Origin: DATGLG01 sp035294245
Lineage (GTDB): Bacteria > Pseudomonadota > Alphaproteobacteria > JACZXZ01
Direction: 5' to 3'
NCBI GenBank assembly: GCA_035294245.1
Contig: DATGLG010000041.1
Span: forward strand, 1 to 64,000
DNA length: 64,000 nt
The translations under genes were made by a program, and so were the position numbers. The stretch's first letter is position 1, and each line of letters opens with the position of its first letter. Shown one piece after another: positions 55,634 through 63,597 of the stretch. The notes below the pieces were generated by a model. The model was given only the letters and a program-made list of their open reading frames with translations, had not been told where the DNA came from and did no database searches.

Positions 55634-55758
55634 CTAGGTTCATAGGCGGTAAAGACCTCCCCTCTTTGCCAGAGGCTGCCCCCTCAGCCTCCGGTCCAAG
55701 TCGCAAGGCTTGGAACCCCCTAGCAGCCAGCGAGTCTCCCCTCGCTGGCTGCTTTTTT
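55634..55758 (+). ncRNA. Candidate structured small RNA or ccm leader with C-rich loops
   Basis: Four consecutive hairpins can be drawn by eye. H1: GGTAAAGA/TCTTTGCC (55648-55655, 55663-55670) with loop CCTCCCC. H2: GAGGCTG/CAGCCTC (55672-55678, 55685-55691) with loop CCCCCT. H3: CCAAG/CTTGG (55696-55700, 55709-55713), extendable by GGT/ACC over one bulge. H4: the terminator at 55723-55758, with loop TCTCCC. Three loops are anti-Shine-Dalgarno-like, as in C-rich-loop sRNAs of alphaproteobacteria. It could be an independent sRNA or an attenuator for ccmA, which starts about 95 bases on. The 5' end is estimated. Confidence 0.6.
55723..55758 (+). terminator. Strong intrinsic terminator upstream of ccmA
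   Basis: GCAGCCAGCGAG (55723-55734) and CTCGCTGGCTGC (55741-55752) are perfect 12-base arms with a 6-base loop, followed by T6 (55753-55758). No protein gene on the plus strand precedes it since ridA ended at 54469. Confidence 0.92.
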
Positions 55759-55830
55759 GTGCTCATCGCCGTTCTGCAGCGTCGCGGCGCCCAGCGGAAT
55801 TGCTGTGACGCCGTGCCCGCTTGCCGCTAT

Positions 55831-55862
55831 TGAGATGGCCATGTCATGAGATGGCCATGTCA
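55831..55862 (+). repeat. 16-bp tandem duplication across the ccmA start codon
   Basis: TGAGATGGCCATGTCA occurs twice without a gap (55831-55846, 55847-55862). The first copy opens a four-codon frame, ATG GCC ATG TCA TGA, whose stop is the first base triplet of the second copy. The second copy gives the real ccmA start. Confidence 0.9.
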
Positions 55863-56498
55863 CTGTTCGAAGGATCGGGGCTGAGCTGCGTGCGCGGCGA
55901 GCGCATGGTCTTCGCCGGGGTGAGCTTCGCCGTCGCGGCCGGCGAGGCCCTGCTCATGACCGGGCCCAATGGCAGCGGCAAATCGAGCCTGCTGCGACTC
56001 GCCGCCGGGCTGCTGCGCCCGGCCGAGGGACGGATTCTCTGGGCAGGGCGGCCAATCAGCGACGATCCCGAAGCCCATCGCGCGCGGCTTTGCTATGTCG
56101 GCCATCAGGATCCCGTAAAGCCGGTCTTGAGCGTGCGCGAGAACCTCGCCTTCTGGTCCCGGCTCCGCGGCCGCCACGCCCGTGTCGACGAGGCGCTCGA
56201 GCGTTTTGGCCTCGCGGCGCTCGCCGTCATCCCCGGGCGCTTCCTTTCGGCGGGACAGCGACGGCGGCTCAACCTGGCAAGGCTCCTGGTTGCTCCAGCC
56301 CAGCTTTGGCTCCTCGACGAGCCGACTGTCGGCCTCGACGCCGAGGCCCTCAAGGCATTGGAGGCTGCGCTCGCCACCCAGCGCGCCCAAGGCGGTGTCG
56401 TGATGCTGGCTACACATACGCCGCTCGACATACCCGGCGCCCGCACCCTGGACCTGTCGGGCGCGGTCCTCGCCGAAGCCCTCGCGGTCGTCTCGTGA
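55851..56498 (+). CDS. ccmA: Heme exporter ATP-binding protein CcmA
   Basis: A 215-residue ABC ATPase of cytochrome c maturation. Walker A is GPNGSGKSS, the signature is the CcmA-type FLSAGQRRRLNLARL, and Walker B is LWLLDEPTVGLD, followed by THTPLDIPGA. With CcmB, CcmC and CcmD it releases holo-CcmE in the inner membrane. The start is ATG 55851 or the ATG two codons later (55857); both sit in the second copy of a 16-bp tandem repeat, and no Shine-Dalgarno is visible. It is the first gene of ccmABCDEFGHI, which is joined by short overlaps. Confidence 0.93.
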   Translation: MAMSLFEGSGLSCVRGERMVFAGVSFAVAAGEALLMTGPNGSGKSSLLRLAAGLLRPAEGRILWAGRPISDDPEAHRARLCYVGHQDPVKPVLSVRENLAFWSRLRGRHARVDEALERFGLAALAVIPGRFLSAGQRRRLNLARLLVAPAQLWLLDEPTVGLDAEALKALEAALATQRAQGGVVMLATHTPLDIPGARTLDLSGAVLAEALAVVS

Positions 56499-57160
56499 GC
56501 GCCCTCGTCGCCGTGCTCGGCCGCGATCTCCACCTCGCCTTGCGTCAGGGTGCCGACACCCTCGTCGTTGTGCTCTTCTTCGTCCTCACGGTGGCGCTGT
56601 TCCCCTTCGGCGTCGGGCCCGAGCCCGAGCTTCTGGCCCGTATCGCCGCGGGCATCATCTGGGTGACGGCGCTGCTGGCTTCTCTATTGTCGCTAGAACG
56701 TCTGTTCCAAAATGATTACGAGGATGGGGCCCTGGACCTCCTCGTGCTCTCGCCCCAACCCCTCGAGATCCTCGTGCTGGCGAAGTGCCTGGCCCATTGG
56801 CTCACCACGGGCGTGCCGCTGATGATCGCAGCGCCCCTGCTGGCGCTTTTCCTGCAGCTCCCCGTGAGCGGCTTCGGCGGGCTACTGCTCGCCATGCTGC
56901 TGGGCACGCCCACCCTCACCCTGGTGGGCGCGATCGGCGCTGCTCTGGTGCTGGGCGCCCGCCGGGGCGGCGTCCTGATCTCGCTCCTGATCCTTCCGCT
57001 CTACATTCCCGTGCTGATCTTCGGCGTCGCCGCCGTGGAGGGAGCGGTTGCCGGGGGTGCGATACGCCCCTATGTGATGGTCCTGGGCGGCCTCCTCCTT
57101 GGCGCGCTGGTGCTTTGCCCCTGGGCGAGCGCCGCCGCCCTGCGCCAGGCCGTGGAGTAG
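56495..57160 (+). CDS. ccmB: Heme exporter protein CcmB
   Basis: A 221-residue membrane protein with six helices. ALVAVLGRDLHLALRQGADTL at the start, LFQNDYEDGALDLLVLSPQP in the first cytoplasmic loop (family signature), and a hydrophobic C-terminal half match CcmB. It is the membrane partner of CcmA. The start is GTG 56495, overlapping the ccmA stop (GTGA). A longer frame reading back through ccmA is an artefact. Confidence 0.94.
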   Translation: MSALVAVLGRDLHLALRQGADTLVVVLFFVLTVALFPFGVGPEPELLARIAAGIIWVTALLASLLSLERLFQNDYEDGALDLLVLSPQPLEILVLAKCLAHWLTTGVPLMIAAPLLALFLQLPVSGFGGLLLAMLLGTPTLTLVGAIGAALVLGARRGGVLISLLILPLYIPVLIFGVAAVEGAVAGGAIRPYVMVLGGLLLGALVLCPWASAAALRQAVE

Positions 57161-57250
57161 CGTCGCGCGTGCGACGGAAGGTCGCTGGTCAAGGGCGGTG
57201 CGAAGGGGTAGAACCCTCCCCGAACGTCACGGCGAAAGTCCCGAGCGGGT

Positions 57251-58003
57251 ATGCATCGTTTCGCCAACCCCAATCGCTTCCTGAAGCTCGCCGCGTCGCT
57301 GCTGCCTTGGTGCGCGACGGGGGCGGGGCTTCTGCTCGCGGCTGGGCTCTATCTTGCCCTCTTCGCCTCGCCTCCCGATTACCAGCAGGGCGAAGCGGTG
57401 CGCATCATGTATGTCCACGTGCCGGCGGCGTGGATGGCGCTCCTCGTCTATACCGTCATGGCCGTGGCCAGCGGCATGGCGCTGGTCTGGCGCCATCCTC
57501 TGGCGGACATCATCGCCCAGGCGGCTTCGCCCATCGGCGCCACTTTCACCTTTCTCGCCCTGGCGACGGGGTCTCTCTGGGGCAAGCCCATGTGGGGAGC
57601 CTGGTGGGTGTGGGACGCCCGCCTGACCTCCGTCCTCGTCCTCTTCTTCCTCTATCTCGGGCATATCGCCCTCTCGCGCGCCTTCGACGATCCCACGCGC
57701 GGCGCCAAAGCTGCGTCGGTGCTGGCGCTGGTCGGCTTCGTCAACATCCCGATCATCCATTTCTCGGTGGTGTGGTGGAACACCCTTCACCAGCCGGCCA
57801 GCGTCTTCCGTCTTGGCGGGCCGACCATCGCCCCAGCCATGCTGTGGCCCCTCCTCGTCATGGCGCTCGGCTTTGCCTTCTTTTTCGCGACCGTGCTCCT
57901 GCTCCGCATACGCAGTGAGATCGCCGCGCGCAAGCTGCGCGTTCTGCGGCTGGGGCTGGTAAGCGCCACTCCCGCAGAAGGCCGGCTCGCGCCCAGCGCG
58001 TGA
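57251..58003 (+). CDS. ccmC: Heme exporter/heme handling protein CcmC
   Basis: A 250-residue protein with six membrane helices. The tryptophan-rich heme-handling motif WGKPMWGAWWVWDARLTS lies on a periplasmic loop, with conserved histidines in MYVHVPAAWMA and IIHFSVVWWNTLHQP. It loads heme on CcmE. ATG 57251 lies 90 bases after ccmB, the largest gap within the operon. The last bases overlap ccmD (GTGA). Confidence 0.95.
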   Translation: MHRFANPNRFLKLAASLLPWCATGAGLLLAAGLYLALFASPPDYQQGEAVRIMYVHVPAAWMALLVYTVMAVASGMALVWRHPLADIIAQAASPIGATFTFLALATGSLWGKPMWGAWWVWDARLTSVLVLFFLYLGHIALSRAFDDPTRGAKAASVLALVGFVNIPIIHFSVVWWNTLHQPASVFRLGGPTIAPAMLWPLLVMALGFAFFFATVLLLRIRSEIAARKLRVLRLGLVSATPAEGRLAPSA

Positions 58004-58209
58004 GCCAGAAGGACGGGCCGGCTGCCGTGGACAGCATCGTGGCATTTCTCGAGATGGGTGGGCGCGCGCAATTCGTCTGGCCCGCCTATGGCTTGACCGC
58101 AGCGGTGCTGGTCGGGCTTCTCGTCGTCTCGCTGCGGGCGATGCGCGCCCATGAGCGCGAGCTCGACCGCTTCGAGGCACGCCGCCCCCGCCGGGAGCGG
58201 CGCTCATGA
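58000..58209 (+). CDS. ccmD: Heme exporter protein CcmD
   Basis: A 69-residue protein with one membrane segment (about 28-45, FVWPAYGLTAAVLVGLLVVSL) and a basic cytoplasmic tail (RRPRRERRS). The FLEMGGRAQFVWPAYG sequence is typical of CcmD, which tethers CcmE to the CcmABC complex. The start is GTG 58000, overlapping the ccmC stop. The stop overlaps ccmE (ATGA). Confidence 0.92.
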   Translation: MSQKDGPAAVDSIVAFLEMGGRAQFVWPAYGLTAAVLVGLLVVSLRAMRAHERELDRFEARRPRRERRS

Positions 58210-58649
58210 AGCCGAAGCGCCGGCGCCTCTATTTCATCGTCTCCGGTCTCGTCGTCCTCGGTATTGCCGTGGCCCTCGTGCTCAATGCCTTTCAGAGCAG
58301 TATCATGTTCTTCATGAGCCCGAGCGAGCTCGCGGCGAGAGCCCCTTCGTCGGGCCAGACAATCCGCCTCGGCGGCCTCGTCGAGCAAGGCAGCGTGGAG
58401 CGGGCCGGCATGACCGTCCATTTCAAGGTGACTGATCTCAAGCGCGACATCGCCGTCGTCTATACCGGCATTCTCCCCGACCTCTTCCGCGAGGGCCAAG
58501 GCGTGGTCTGCGAAGGGAAACTGAATGCCGACGGCTCCTTCACCGCCGCCACGGTGCTGGCGAAGCACGACGAGAAATACATGCCGCCCGAGGTCGCCGC
58601 CGCACTCAAGAAATCGGGCCACTGGCAGGAGGGCAGCAGCACGCCATGA
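58206..58649 (+). CDS. ccmE: Cytochrome c maturation protein CcmE (heme chaperone)
   Basis: A 147-residue, membrane-anchored periplasmic chaperone: RRRLYFIVSGLVVLGIAVALVLNAF is the anchor, then an OB-fold. The heme-binding site HxxxY is AKHDEKYMPPEV with H121 and Y125, the variant of most proteobacteria. VVYTGILPDLFREGQGVV is also typical. Both ends overlap the neighbouring genes by four bases. Confidence 0.96.
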   Translation: MKPKRRRLYFIVSGLVVLGIAVALVLNAFQSSIMFFMSPSELAARAPSSGQTIRLGGLVEQGSVERAGMTVHFKVTDLKRDIAVVYTGILPDLFREGQGVVCEGKLNADGSFTAATVLAKHDEKYMPPEVAAALKKSGHWQEGSSTP

Positions 58650-60631
58650 TCGCCGAGACCGGCCATTTCGCCCTTGTCCTCGCCCTCTTCGTCGCCCTGG
58701 CGCAGGCGATCTTGCCGCTCATCGGCGCGGCACGACGCAACGCGCCGCTGATCGCCATCGCCCGGCCGGCGGCACAGCTGCAATTCGCGCTCGTCGCCAT
58801 CGCCTTCCTCGCCTTGGTCTACGCCTTCGTGACCTCGGACTTCTCGGTCTACGACGCGTGGATCAACTCGAACTCGCGGATGCCGCTCCTCTACAAGATC
58901 GCCGGCGTATGGGGAAATCACGAGGGCTCGATGCTGCTCTGGGTGCTGATCCTCACGCTATTCGGCGCCGCCGTCGCGACCTTCGGCAACAATTTGCCAC
59001 CAGGCCTGCAGGCGCGGACCCTCGCCGTGCAGGCGATGATCGGCGCCGGCTTCTTCGTCTTCATCCTCCTCACCTCCGATCCCTTCGTCCGCGTCCTGCC
59101 GCCGCCCCCGGATGGGCAAGGGCTCAATCCACTCCTCCAGGATCCCGGGCTCGCCTCTCATCCGCCCTTCCTCTATCTCGGCTATGTCGGCTTCTCGACG
59201 ACGTTCTCCTTCGCCGTTGCGGCGCTGATCGAGGGACGCGTGGACGCTGCCTGGGCACGCTGGGTGCGGCCTTGGACCCTGGCGGCGTGGTGCGCGCTCA
59301 CCCTCGGCATCGCCATGGGAAGCTGGTGGTCCTACTACACCCTCGGCTGGGGCGGGTTCTGGTTCTGGGATCCGGTGGAGAACGCCTCCTTCATGCCCTG
59401 GCTCGCCGGCACGGCGCTGCTTCATTCGGCGATCGTCGTCGAGAAGCGTGATACGCTCAAGAGCTGGACGATCCTGCTCGCCATCATCGCCTTCTCCTTG
59501 AGCCTGATCGGCACCTTCCTCGTGCGCTCAGGCGTGCTCACCTCCGTCCATGCCTTCGCGAACAATCCCAGCCGCGGCGCCTTCATCCTCGGCCTGCTTG
59601 TCGTCGCCATCGGCGGCTCGCTCACCCTTTATGCGATACGCGCGCCGAAATTGGCGAGCGGCGGCGTCTTCGCGCCAGTCAGCCGCGAAGGCGCCCTCGT
59701 CCTCAACAACCTCCTGCTTTCGAGCGCCGCTGCCACCGTCTTCGTCGGCACGCTCTATCCGCTTTTCCTCGATACCATCGGCGGCCCAAAGATCTCGGTC
59801 GGCCCGCCCTTCTTCAACCTGACCTTCGGGCCGCTGATGATCCCGCTCCTGATCGTCGTGGTCGTGGGGCCGTTCCTCGCCTGGAAGCGCGCGGACCTCC
59901 TGGGCGCCTTGCAGCGCTTGTGGACAGCCGCCGCCATCGCCTTGGCCGTCGGGCTTGTCGCCTGGTATCTGCATTCGGGTGGCCCGCTCCTCGCCGCTTT
60001 CGGCATGATGCTTGCGGCCTGGCTCTTCGTCGGTGCCTTGGCGGAGCTCGCCGACCGCCTCAAGCTGTTTCGCGCCGACCTGCGTGAGAGCTGGCAGCGC
60101 GCCCGGCGCCTGCCTCGCGCCAGCTATGGAATGACGCTTGCCCATGCCGGGCTCGGCATCGTGCTTGCCGGCATCGTCGGCACCACGGCGTGGCGGATCG
60201 AGCGCATCCAGATCATGCATCCTGGCGAGAGCCTGGCGCTCGCGGGGTACACGCTGCGTCTCGACGATGTGGCGCCTCTCGACGGCCCCAATTACCGCGC
60301 AGAGCGTGCGACGATCACGGTGATGCGCGGCGACCTTCTCGTCGCAACGATGCGCCCCGAGAAGCGTCATTTCCCCGTGGCCGGCAGCGACACGACCGAG
60401 ACGGCGATCCACACCTTCGGCGCCGCCGATCTCTACGCGGTGCTTGGCGACGGCAGCGCCAAGGACGGCTGGACCATCCGGCTCTACTACAATCCTTTGG
60501 CGCCCCTGATCTGGCTCGGTGCGGTGGTGATGGCAGCGGGCGGCATCGTCTCCCTCTCGGATCGCCGTTATCGCGTGGGCGCGCCCGCACGCCGAGGCAC
60601 CGCCGCGAATGGCGTCGCCGCGCGCATTTGA
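58646..60631 (+). CDS. ccmF: Heme lyase subunit CcmF
   Basis: A 661-residue membrane protein with many helices. The WWD heme motif WGGFWFWDPVENASFMPWL is intact, and VWGNHEGSMLLWVLIL and VLLPPPPDGQGLNPLLQDPGL-like segments follow the family pattern. With CcmH it attaches heme to apocytochrome c in the periplasm. ATG 58646 overlaps the ccmE stop (ATGA). Length is normal. Confidence 0.96.
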   Translation: MIAETGHFALVLALFVALAQAILPLIGAARRNAPLIAIARPAAQLQFALVAIAFLALVYAFVTSDFSVYDAWINSNSRMPLLYKIAGVWGNHEGSMLLWVLILTLFGAAVATFGNNLPPGLQARTLAVQAMIGAGFFVFILLTSDPFVRVLPPPPDGQGLNPLLQDPGLASHPPFLYLGYVGFSTTFSFAVAALIEGRVDAAWARWVRPWTLAAWCALTLGIAMGSWWSYYTLGWGGFWFWDPVENASFMPWLAGTALLHSAIVVEKRDTLKSWTILLAIIAFSLSLIGTFLVRSGVLTSVHAFANNPSRGAFILGLLVVAIGGSLTLYAIRAPKLASGGVFAPVSREGALVLNNLLLSSAAATVFVGTLYPLFLDTIGGPKISVGPPFFNLTFGPLMIPLLIVVVVGPFLAWKRADLLGALQRLWTAAAIALAVGLVAWYLHSGGPLLAAFGMMLAAWLFVGALAELADRLKLFRADLRESWQRARRLPRASYGMTLAHAGLGIVLAGIVGTTAWRIERIQIMHPGESLALAGYTLRLDDVAPLDGPNYRAERATITVMRGDLLVATMRPEKRHFPVAGSDTTETAIHTFGAADLYAVLGDGSAKDGWTIRLYYNPLAPLIWLGAVVMAAGGIVSLSDRRYRVGAPARRGTAANGVAARI

Positions 60632-60635
60632 CCCG

Positions 60636-61172
60636 ATGCCCGTCGCAAAACGGCTCATCTTCCTGCTTCCGGCGCTGCTCTTCCTGGCGCTCGCGGCAGC
60701 GTTCTACTTGCGCATCGGCCATGATCCGTCGGTTGTTCCGTCCGCTTTGATCGACAAGCCGGCGCCGAGCTTCAGCCTGCCGCCGCTCCTCGGGGGGAAG
60801 CCGGGCCTCGCCAGCGATGATCTCAAGGGTCACGTCGTCCTGGTCAACGTCTTCGCCTCGTGGTGCGTCCCCTGCCGCGCCGAGCATCCCCTGCTCGCGC
60901 GGCTGGCCGAGGCCGGCGTCACGCTCTACGGCATCGACTACAAGGACAAGCCGGAGGAGGCCCGCCGCTGGCTCGCCGAGCTCGGTGATCCCTATGCGCG
61001 CATCGGCGCGGATGCGGACGGGCAAGTTGCGATCAATTGGGGCGTCTATGGCGTGCCCGAGACTTTTGTCGTTGATCGCAACGGCATCATTCGCTTCAAG
61101 CAGGTGGGACCGTTCTCGGACGAAATCGTCAACGATACGATCCTGCCGATGGTGCGGAAGCTGTCGCAATGA
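60636..61172 (+). CDS. ccmG: Thiol:disulfide interchange protein CcmG (DsbE)
   Basis: A 178-residue membrane-anchored thioredoxin-fold protein. VAKRLIFLLPALLFLALAAAFYL is the anchor, the active site is FASWCVPCRAEHP (WCxxC), and GVYGVPETFVVDRNG contains the cis-Pro loop. It keeps apocytochrome c thiols reduced. I prefer ATG 60636, five bases after the ccmF stop; an in-frame ATG at 60609 inside ccmF would add nine residues. Confidence 0.94.
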   Translation: MPVAKRLIFLLPALLFLALAAAFYLRIGHDPSVVPSALIDKPAPSFSLPPLLGGKPGLASDDLKGHVVLVNVFASWCVPCRAEHPLLARLAEAGVTLYGIDYKDKPEEARRWLAELGDPYARIGADADGQVAINWGVYGVPETFVVDRNGIIRFKQVGPFSDEIVNDTILPMVRKLSQ

Positions 61173-61651
61173 GGCGCGCGGCGCCATTCGCCGCGGCAAT
61201 GGCCCTGTGGGCGCTGCTCGCGAGCCCGGCGCTGGCGGTGCGGCCCGACGAGATGCTCGCCGATCCGCATCTCGAGGCCCGCGCGCGCGCGATCAGCCAG
61301 GAACTGCGCTGTCTTGTCTGCCAGAACGAGTCCATCGACGAATCGAACGCCGATCTTGCCCATGACCTGCGCGTTCTCGTGCGCGAGCGGCTCAAGGCCG
61401 GCGACAGCGACGCGCAAGTCGTCCAGTATATCGTGGCGCGCTACGGCCAATTCGTTCTGCTCAAGCCGCCATTCGAGCCGGCCACCTATGCTCTGTGGCT
61501 CGCGCCTGGCCTCATCCTGGTTGCGGGCCTGCTCGGCCTCCTCTTTCATTTTCGCGCTCGCCGGGCGCGGCCGGCGGGAGCCGCGCCGTTGAGCGCCGAC
61601 GAGAAAGCGCGACTCGCGGCGCTGCTCGACGAGAAGGATGCCCGGCGATGA
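61169..61651 (+). CDS. ccmH: Cytochrome c maturation protein CcmH (CycL)
   Basis: A 160-residue protein. A signal sequence (MRRAAPFAAAMALWALLASPALA) is followed by the family signature LRCLVCQNESIDESNADLAHDLR with redox cysteines C48 and C51, a membrane anchor at about 106-128 and a cytoplasmic tail. It reduces or holds apocytochrome c for CcmF. It overlaps both neighbouring genes by ATGA. Confidence 0.96.
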   Translation: MRRAAPFAAAMALWALLASPALAVRPDEMLADPHLEARARAISQELRCLVCQNESIDESNADLAHDLRVLVRERLKAGDSDAQVVQYIVARYGQFVLLKPPFEPATYALWLAPGLILVAGLLGLLFHFRARRARPAGAAPLSADEKARLAALLDEKDARR

Positions 61652-62571
61652 TCTGGCTGGTCCTTGTCCTGCTTACCATCGTCAGTGTCTGGGTTCTGCT
61701 GCGTCCGCTGCTGCGGCGCTCCCAGGCGGCGCCCGAGCCCCACGCCTTCGACGTCGCCATCTATCGCGACCAGCTCGCCGAGCTCGGTCGCGAGGTCGTG
61801 GCGGGGGTGATCGCGCCGGGGGAGGCGCGGGAGGCCGAGCGCGAGATCTCGCGCCGGCTGCTCGCCGCAGCGACGCAGCGCGAGGGAGCAAAAGCTACGC
61901 CGGAGGAGACAGGGCGCGCTGCGCGACGCTGGGCCGCCTTCGCAATCGCGGCGCTCCTTCCTCTCGCGGCGTTTGCCTTCTATCTCGTCGTCGGCGCGCC
62001 CGGAGTCCCAGATTTTCCGCTCGCTCGGCGCGATGCCACGATGCGGGCGATGGGCATGCCCGATCTGAATACCGCCATCGCAAGGCTCGAGGCGCGGCTT
62101 CGCGCGCATCCCGATGACCTCGAAGCCTGGCTCCTGATGGCGCGCACCGATGGCGCGCTCGGGCGCTATGAAGCCGCAGCCTCCGCCTATGGCAAGGCCG
62201 TCGCCCTCTCGTCGCGGCGCCCCGACATCGTCGATGCCTATGCCGAGGCCCTCGTCATGCAGGGCGGCGGAATCGTCACGGAAGATGCGCGCCGGCTTTT
62301 CGCCGAAGTCCATGCGAAGCTTCCCCAGGATCCACGGGCGCGTTTCTATATCGGGCTTGCCAAGGCGCAATCCGGCGATGGTGCCGGCGCCATCCGGGAC
62401 TGGCTCGCCCTCGAAGCCGAGGCGCTGGCGGACGCTCCGTGGCTGACGGCGCTGCGACGGCAGATCGACGAGACCGCCGCGGAGTTCAAGCTCGATCCCC
62501 ATAAGCTAGCGCCCTCCCAGGCGCCGGCGCCCCAATCTCCGTCACCCGCAACCGCCGCGCCGCGCGACTGA
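61648..62571 (+). CDS. ccmI: Cytochrome c maturation protein CcmI (CycH)
   Basis: A 307-residue protein. Two membrane segments, about 2-19 and 94-112, enclose a cytoplasmic leucine-zipper-like loop (YRDQLAELGREVVAGVIAPGEAREAEREISRRLL). The C-terminal periplasmic part has TPR repeats (HPDDLEAWLLMARTDGALGRYEAAASAYGKAVAL, then PRARFYIGLAKAQSGD), which bind apocytochrome c. It ends in a Pro/Ala-rich tail. It is the last gene of the operon, starting at ATG 61648 over the ccmH stop. Confidence 0.94.
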   Translation: MIWLVLVLLTIVSVWVLLRPLLRRSQAAPEPHAFDVAIYRDQLAELGREVVAGVIAPGEAREAEREISRRLLAAATQREGAKATPEETGRAARRWAAFAIAALLPLAAFAFYLVVGAPGVPDFPLARRDATMRAMGMPDLNTAIARLEARLRAHPDDLEAWLLMARTDGALGRYEAAASAYGKAVALSSRRPDIVDAYAEALVMQGGGIVTEDARRLFAEVHAKLPQDPRARFYIGLAKAQSGDGAGAIRDWLALEAEALADAPWLTALRRQIDETAAEFKLDPHKLAPSQAPAPQSPSPATAAPRD

Positions 62572-62857
62572 CGGGAACCCTTGCCATGCGATGGCCGTTT
62601 GTGGTCGCGTTTCGTTCTTTGGCCGTGGCCGCGTCAATGCGTAGCGTCCAAGAGGCTTGCGCGTGACCGCCGAAAAATGGCACTCCTGAGAGAAAGCGAT
62701 CCGTCCTGCCACCGACAGACGGACGGGGAGGGGCAACAGAATTTGCTTCTGCGAGAGATAGGCGCGCGTCTTGGTCGCCCGCATGCTCTGCCGCGGGCGC
62801 GGGATGATTGGTCGGGGCGGTGCGGCGGAAGCATTGGGGATCGATAGCGTTTCGCTT
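62572..62857. other. Intergenic region between ccmI and the DedA gene
   Basis: I see no gene or clear terminator in these 286 bases. A frame running into the DedA gene from 62771 has no ribosome site and low-complexity content. Confidence 0.4.
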
Positions 62858-63460
62858 ATGGACGTCAGGCAGCTTCTCATCGATTACGGCCCCGCCGTCA
62901 TCTTCATCTGGACCTTTTTCGAAGGCGAAACGGTGCTGCTGGCGGCCGGCTTTCTGGCGCAACAAGGCTATATGTCTCTTGATCTCTCGATCCTCGCGGC
63001 CTTTCTCGGCAGCATGGCGGGCGATCAGCTCTATTTTCAGATCGGGCGCAAATATGGCCGCGCCATTTTGGATTGGCGGCCGCGCTGGCGCGATGTCGCG
63101 GAGCGCGCATTGCGGCTATTGGTGCGCTATCAGAATCTCTTCATCCTCAGCTTCCGGTTCATCTACATGGTGCGCAACGTCGCGTCCTTCGCCATCGGCA
63201 TGGCCGGCGTGTCATTCAAGCGCTTTACAATTCTCAACGCAGTCGCCGCGGCGATCTGGGCGCTGAGCTTCGGTTTCGGCGGCTATGTCTGCGGGAAAAC
63301 ACTTGACGCCTTCGTCGGCAAGCTGCACGAGGTCGAGCTCGTTGCGCTCGGCCTCGTCGTTCTCGCGGCATTCGCGACGTGGCGGCGTCGCCGTGCGCGG
63401 CGCCGTCAGGCGCCGCAACAGGCTTCGGGGGTGCTTTCCGAGGCGAGCGGTGGCGAATAA
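62858..63460 (+). CDS. DedA family (VTT domain) membrane protein
   Basis: A 200-residue inner-membrane protein. FIWTFFEGETVLLAAGFLAQQGYMSL contains the conserved acidic residue and EG motif of the DedA family. FLGSMAGDQLYFQIGRKYGR and the arginine-containing LSFRFIYMVRNVASFAIGMAGV follow, and four to five helices are predicted. DedA proteins include undecaprenyl-phosphate and other phospholipid flippases. ATG 62858 (MDVRQLL) suits the topology but has no clear Shine-Dalgarno. The tail is a strongly basic RRRRARRRQ segment. Confidence 0.88.
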   Translation: MDVRQLLIDYGPAVIFIWTFFEGETVLLAAGFLAQQGYMSLDLSILAAFLGSMAGDQLYFQIGRKYGRAILDWRPRWRDVAERALRLLVRYQNLFILSFRFIYMVRNVASFAIGMAGVSFKRFTILNAVAAAIWALSFGFGGYVCGKTLDAFVGKLHEVELVALGLVVLAAFATWRRRRARRRQAPQQASGVLSEASGGE

Positions 63461-63597
63461 ATCTCTCTGGCTCCTGTCGGCACACGGATTCCAATCCGGA
63501 CTGAGCAGGAGCTCCGTCGCAGCCTATATTTATGGTGCGGCCCCCGCAGGATTGGTCCGTCTCCGCGGCCGGCGCATCGCAGGATTTGGAGGCAAGA

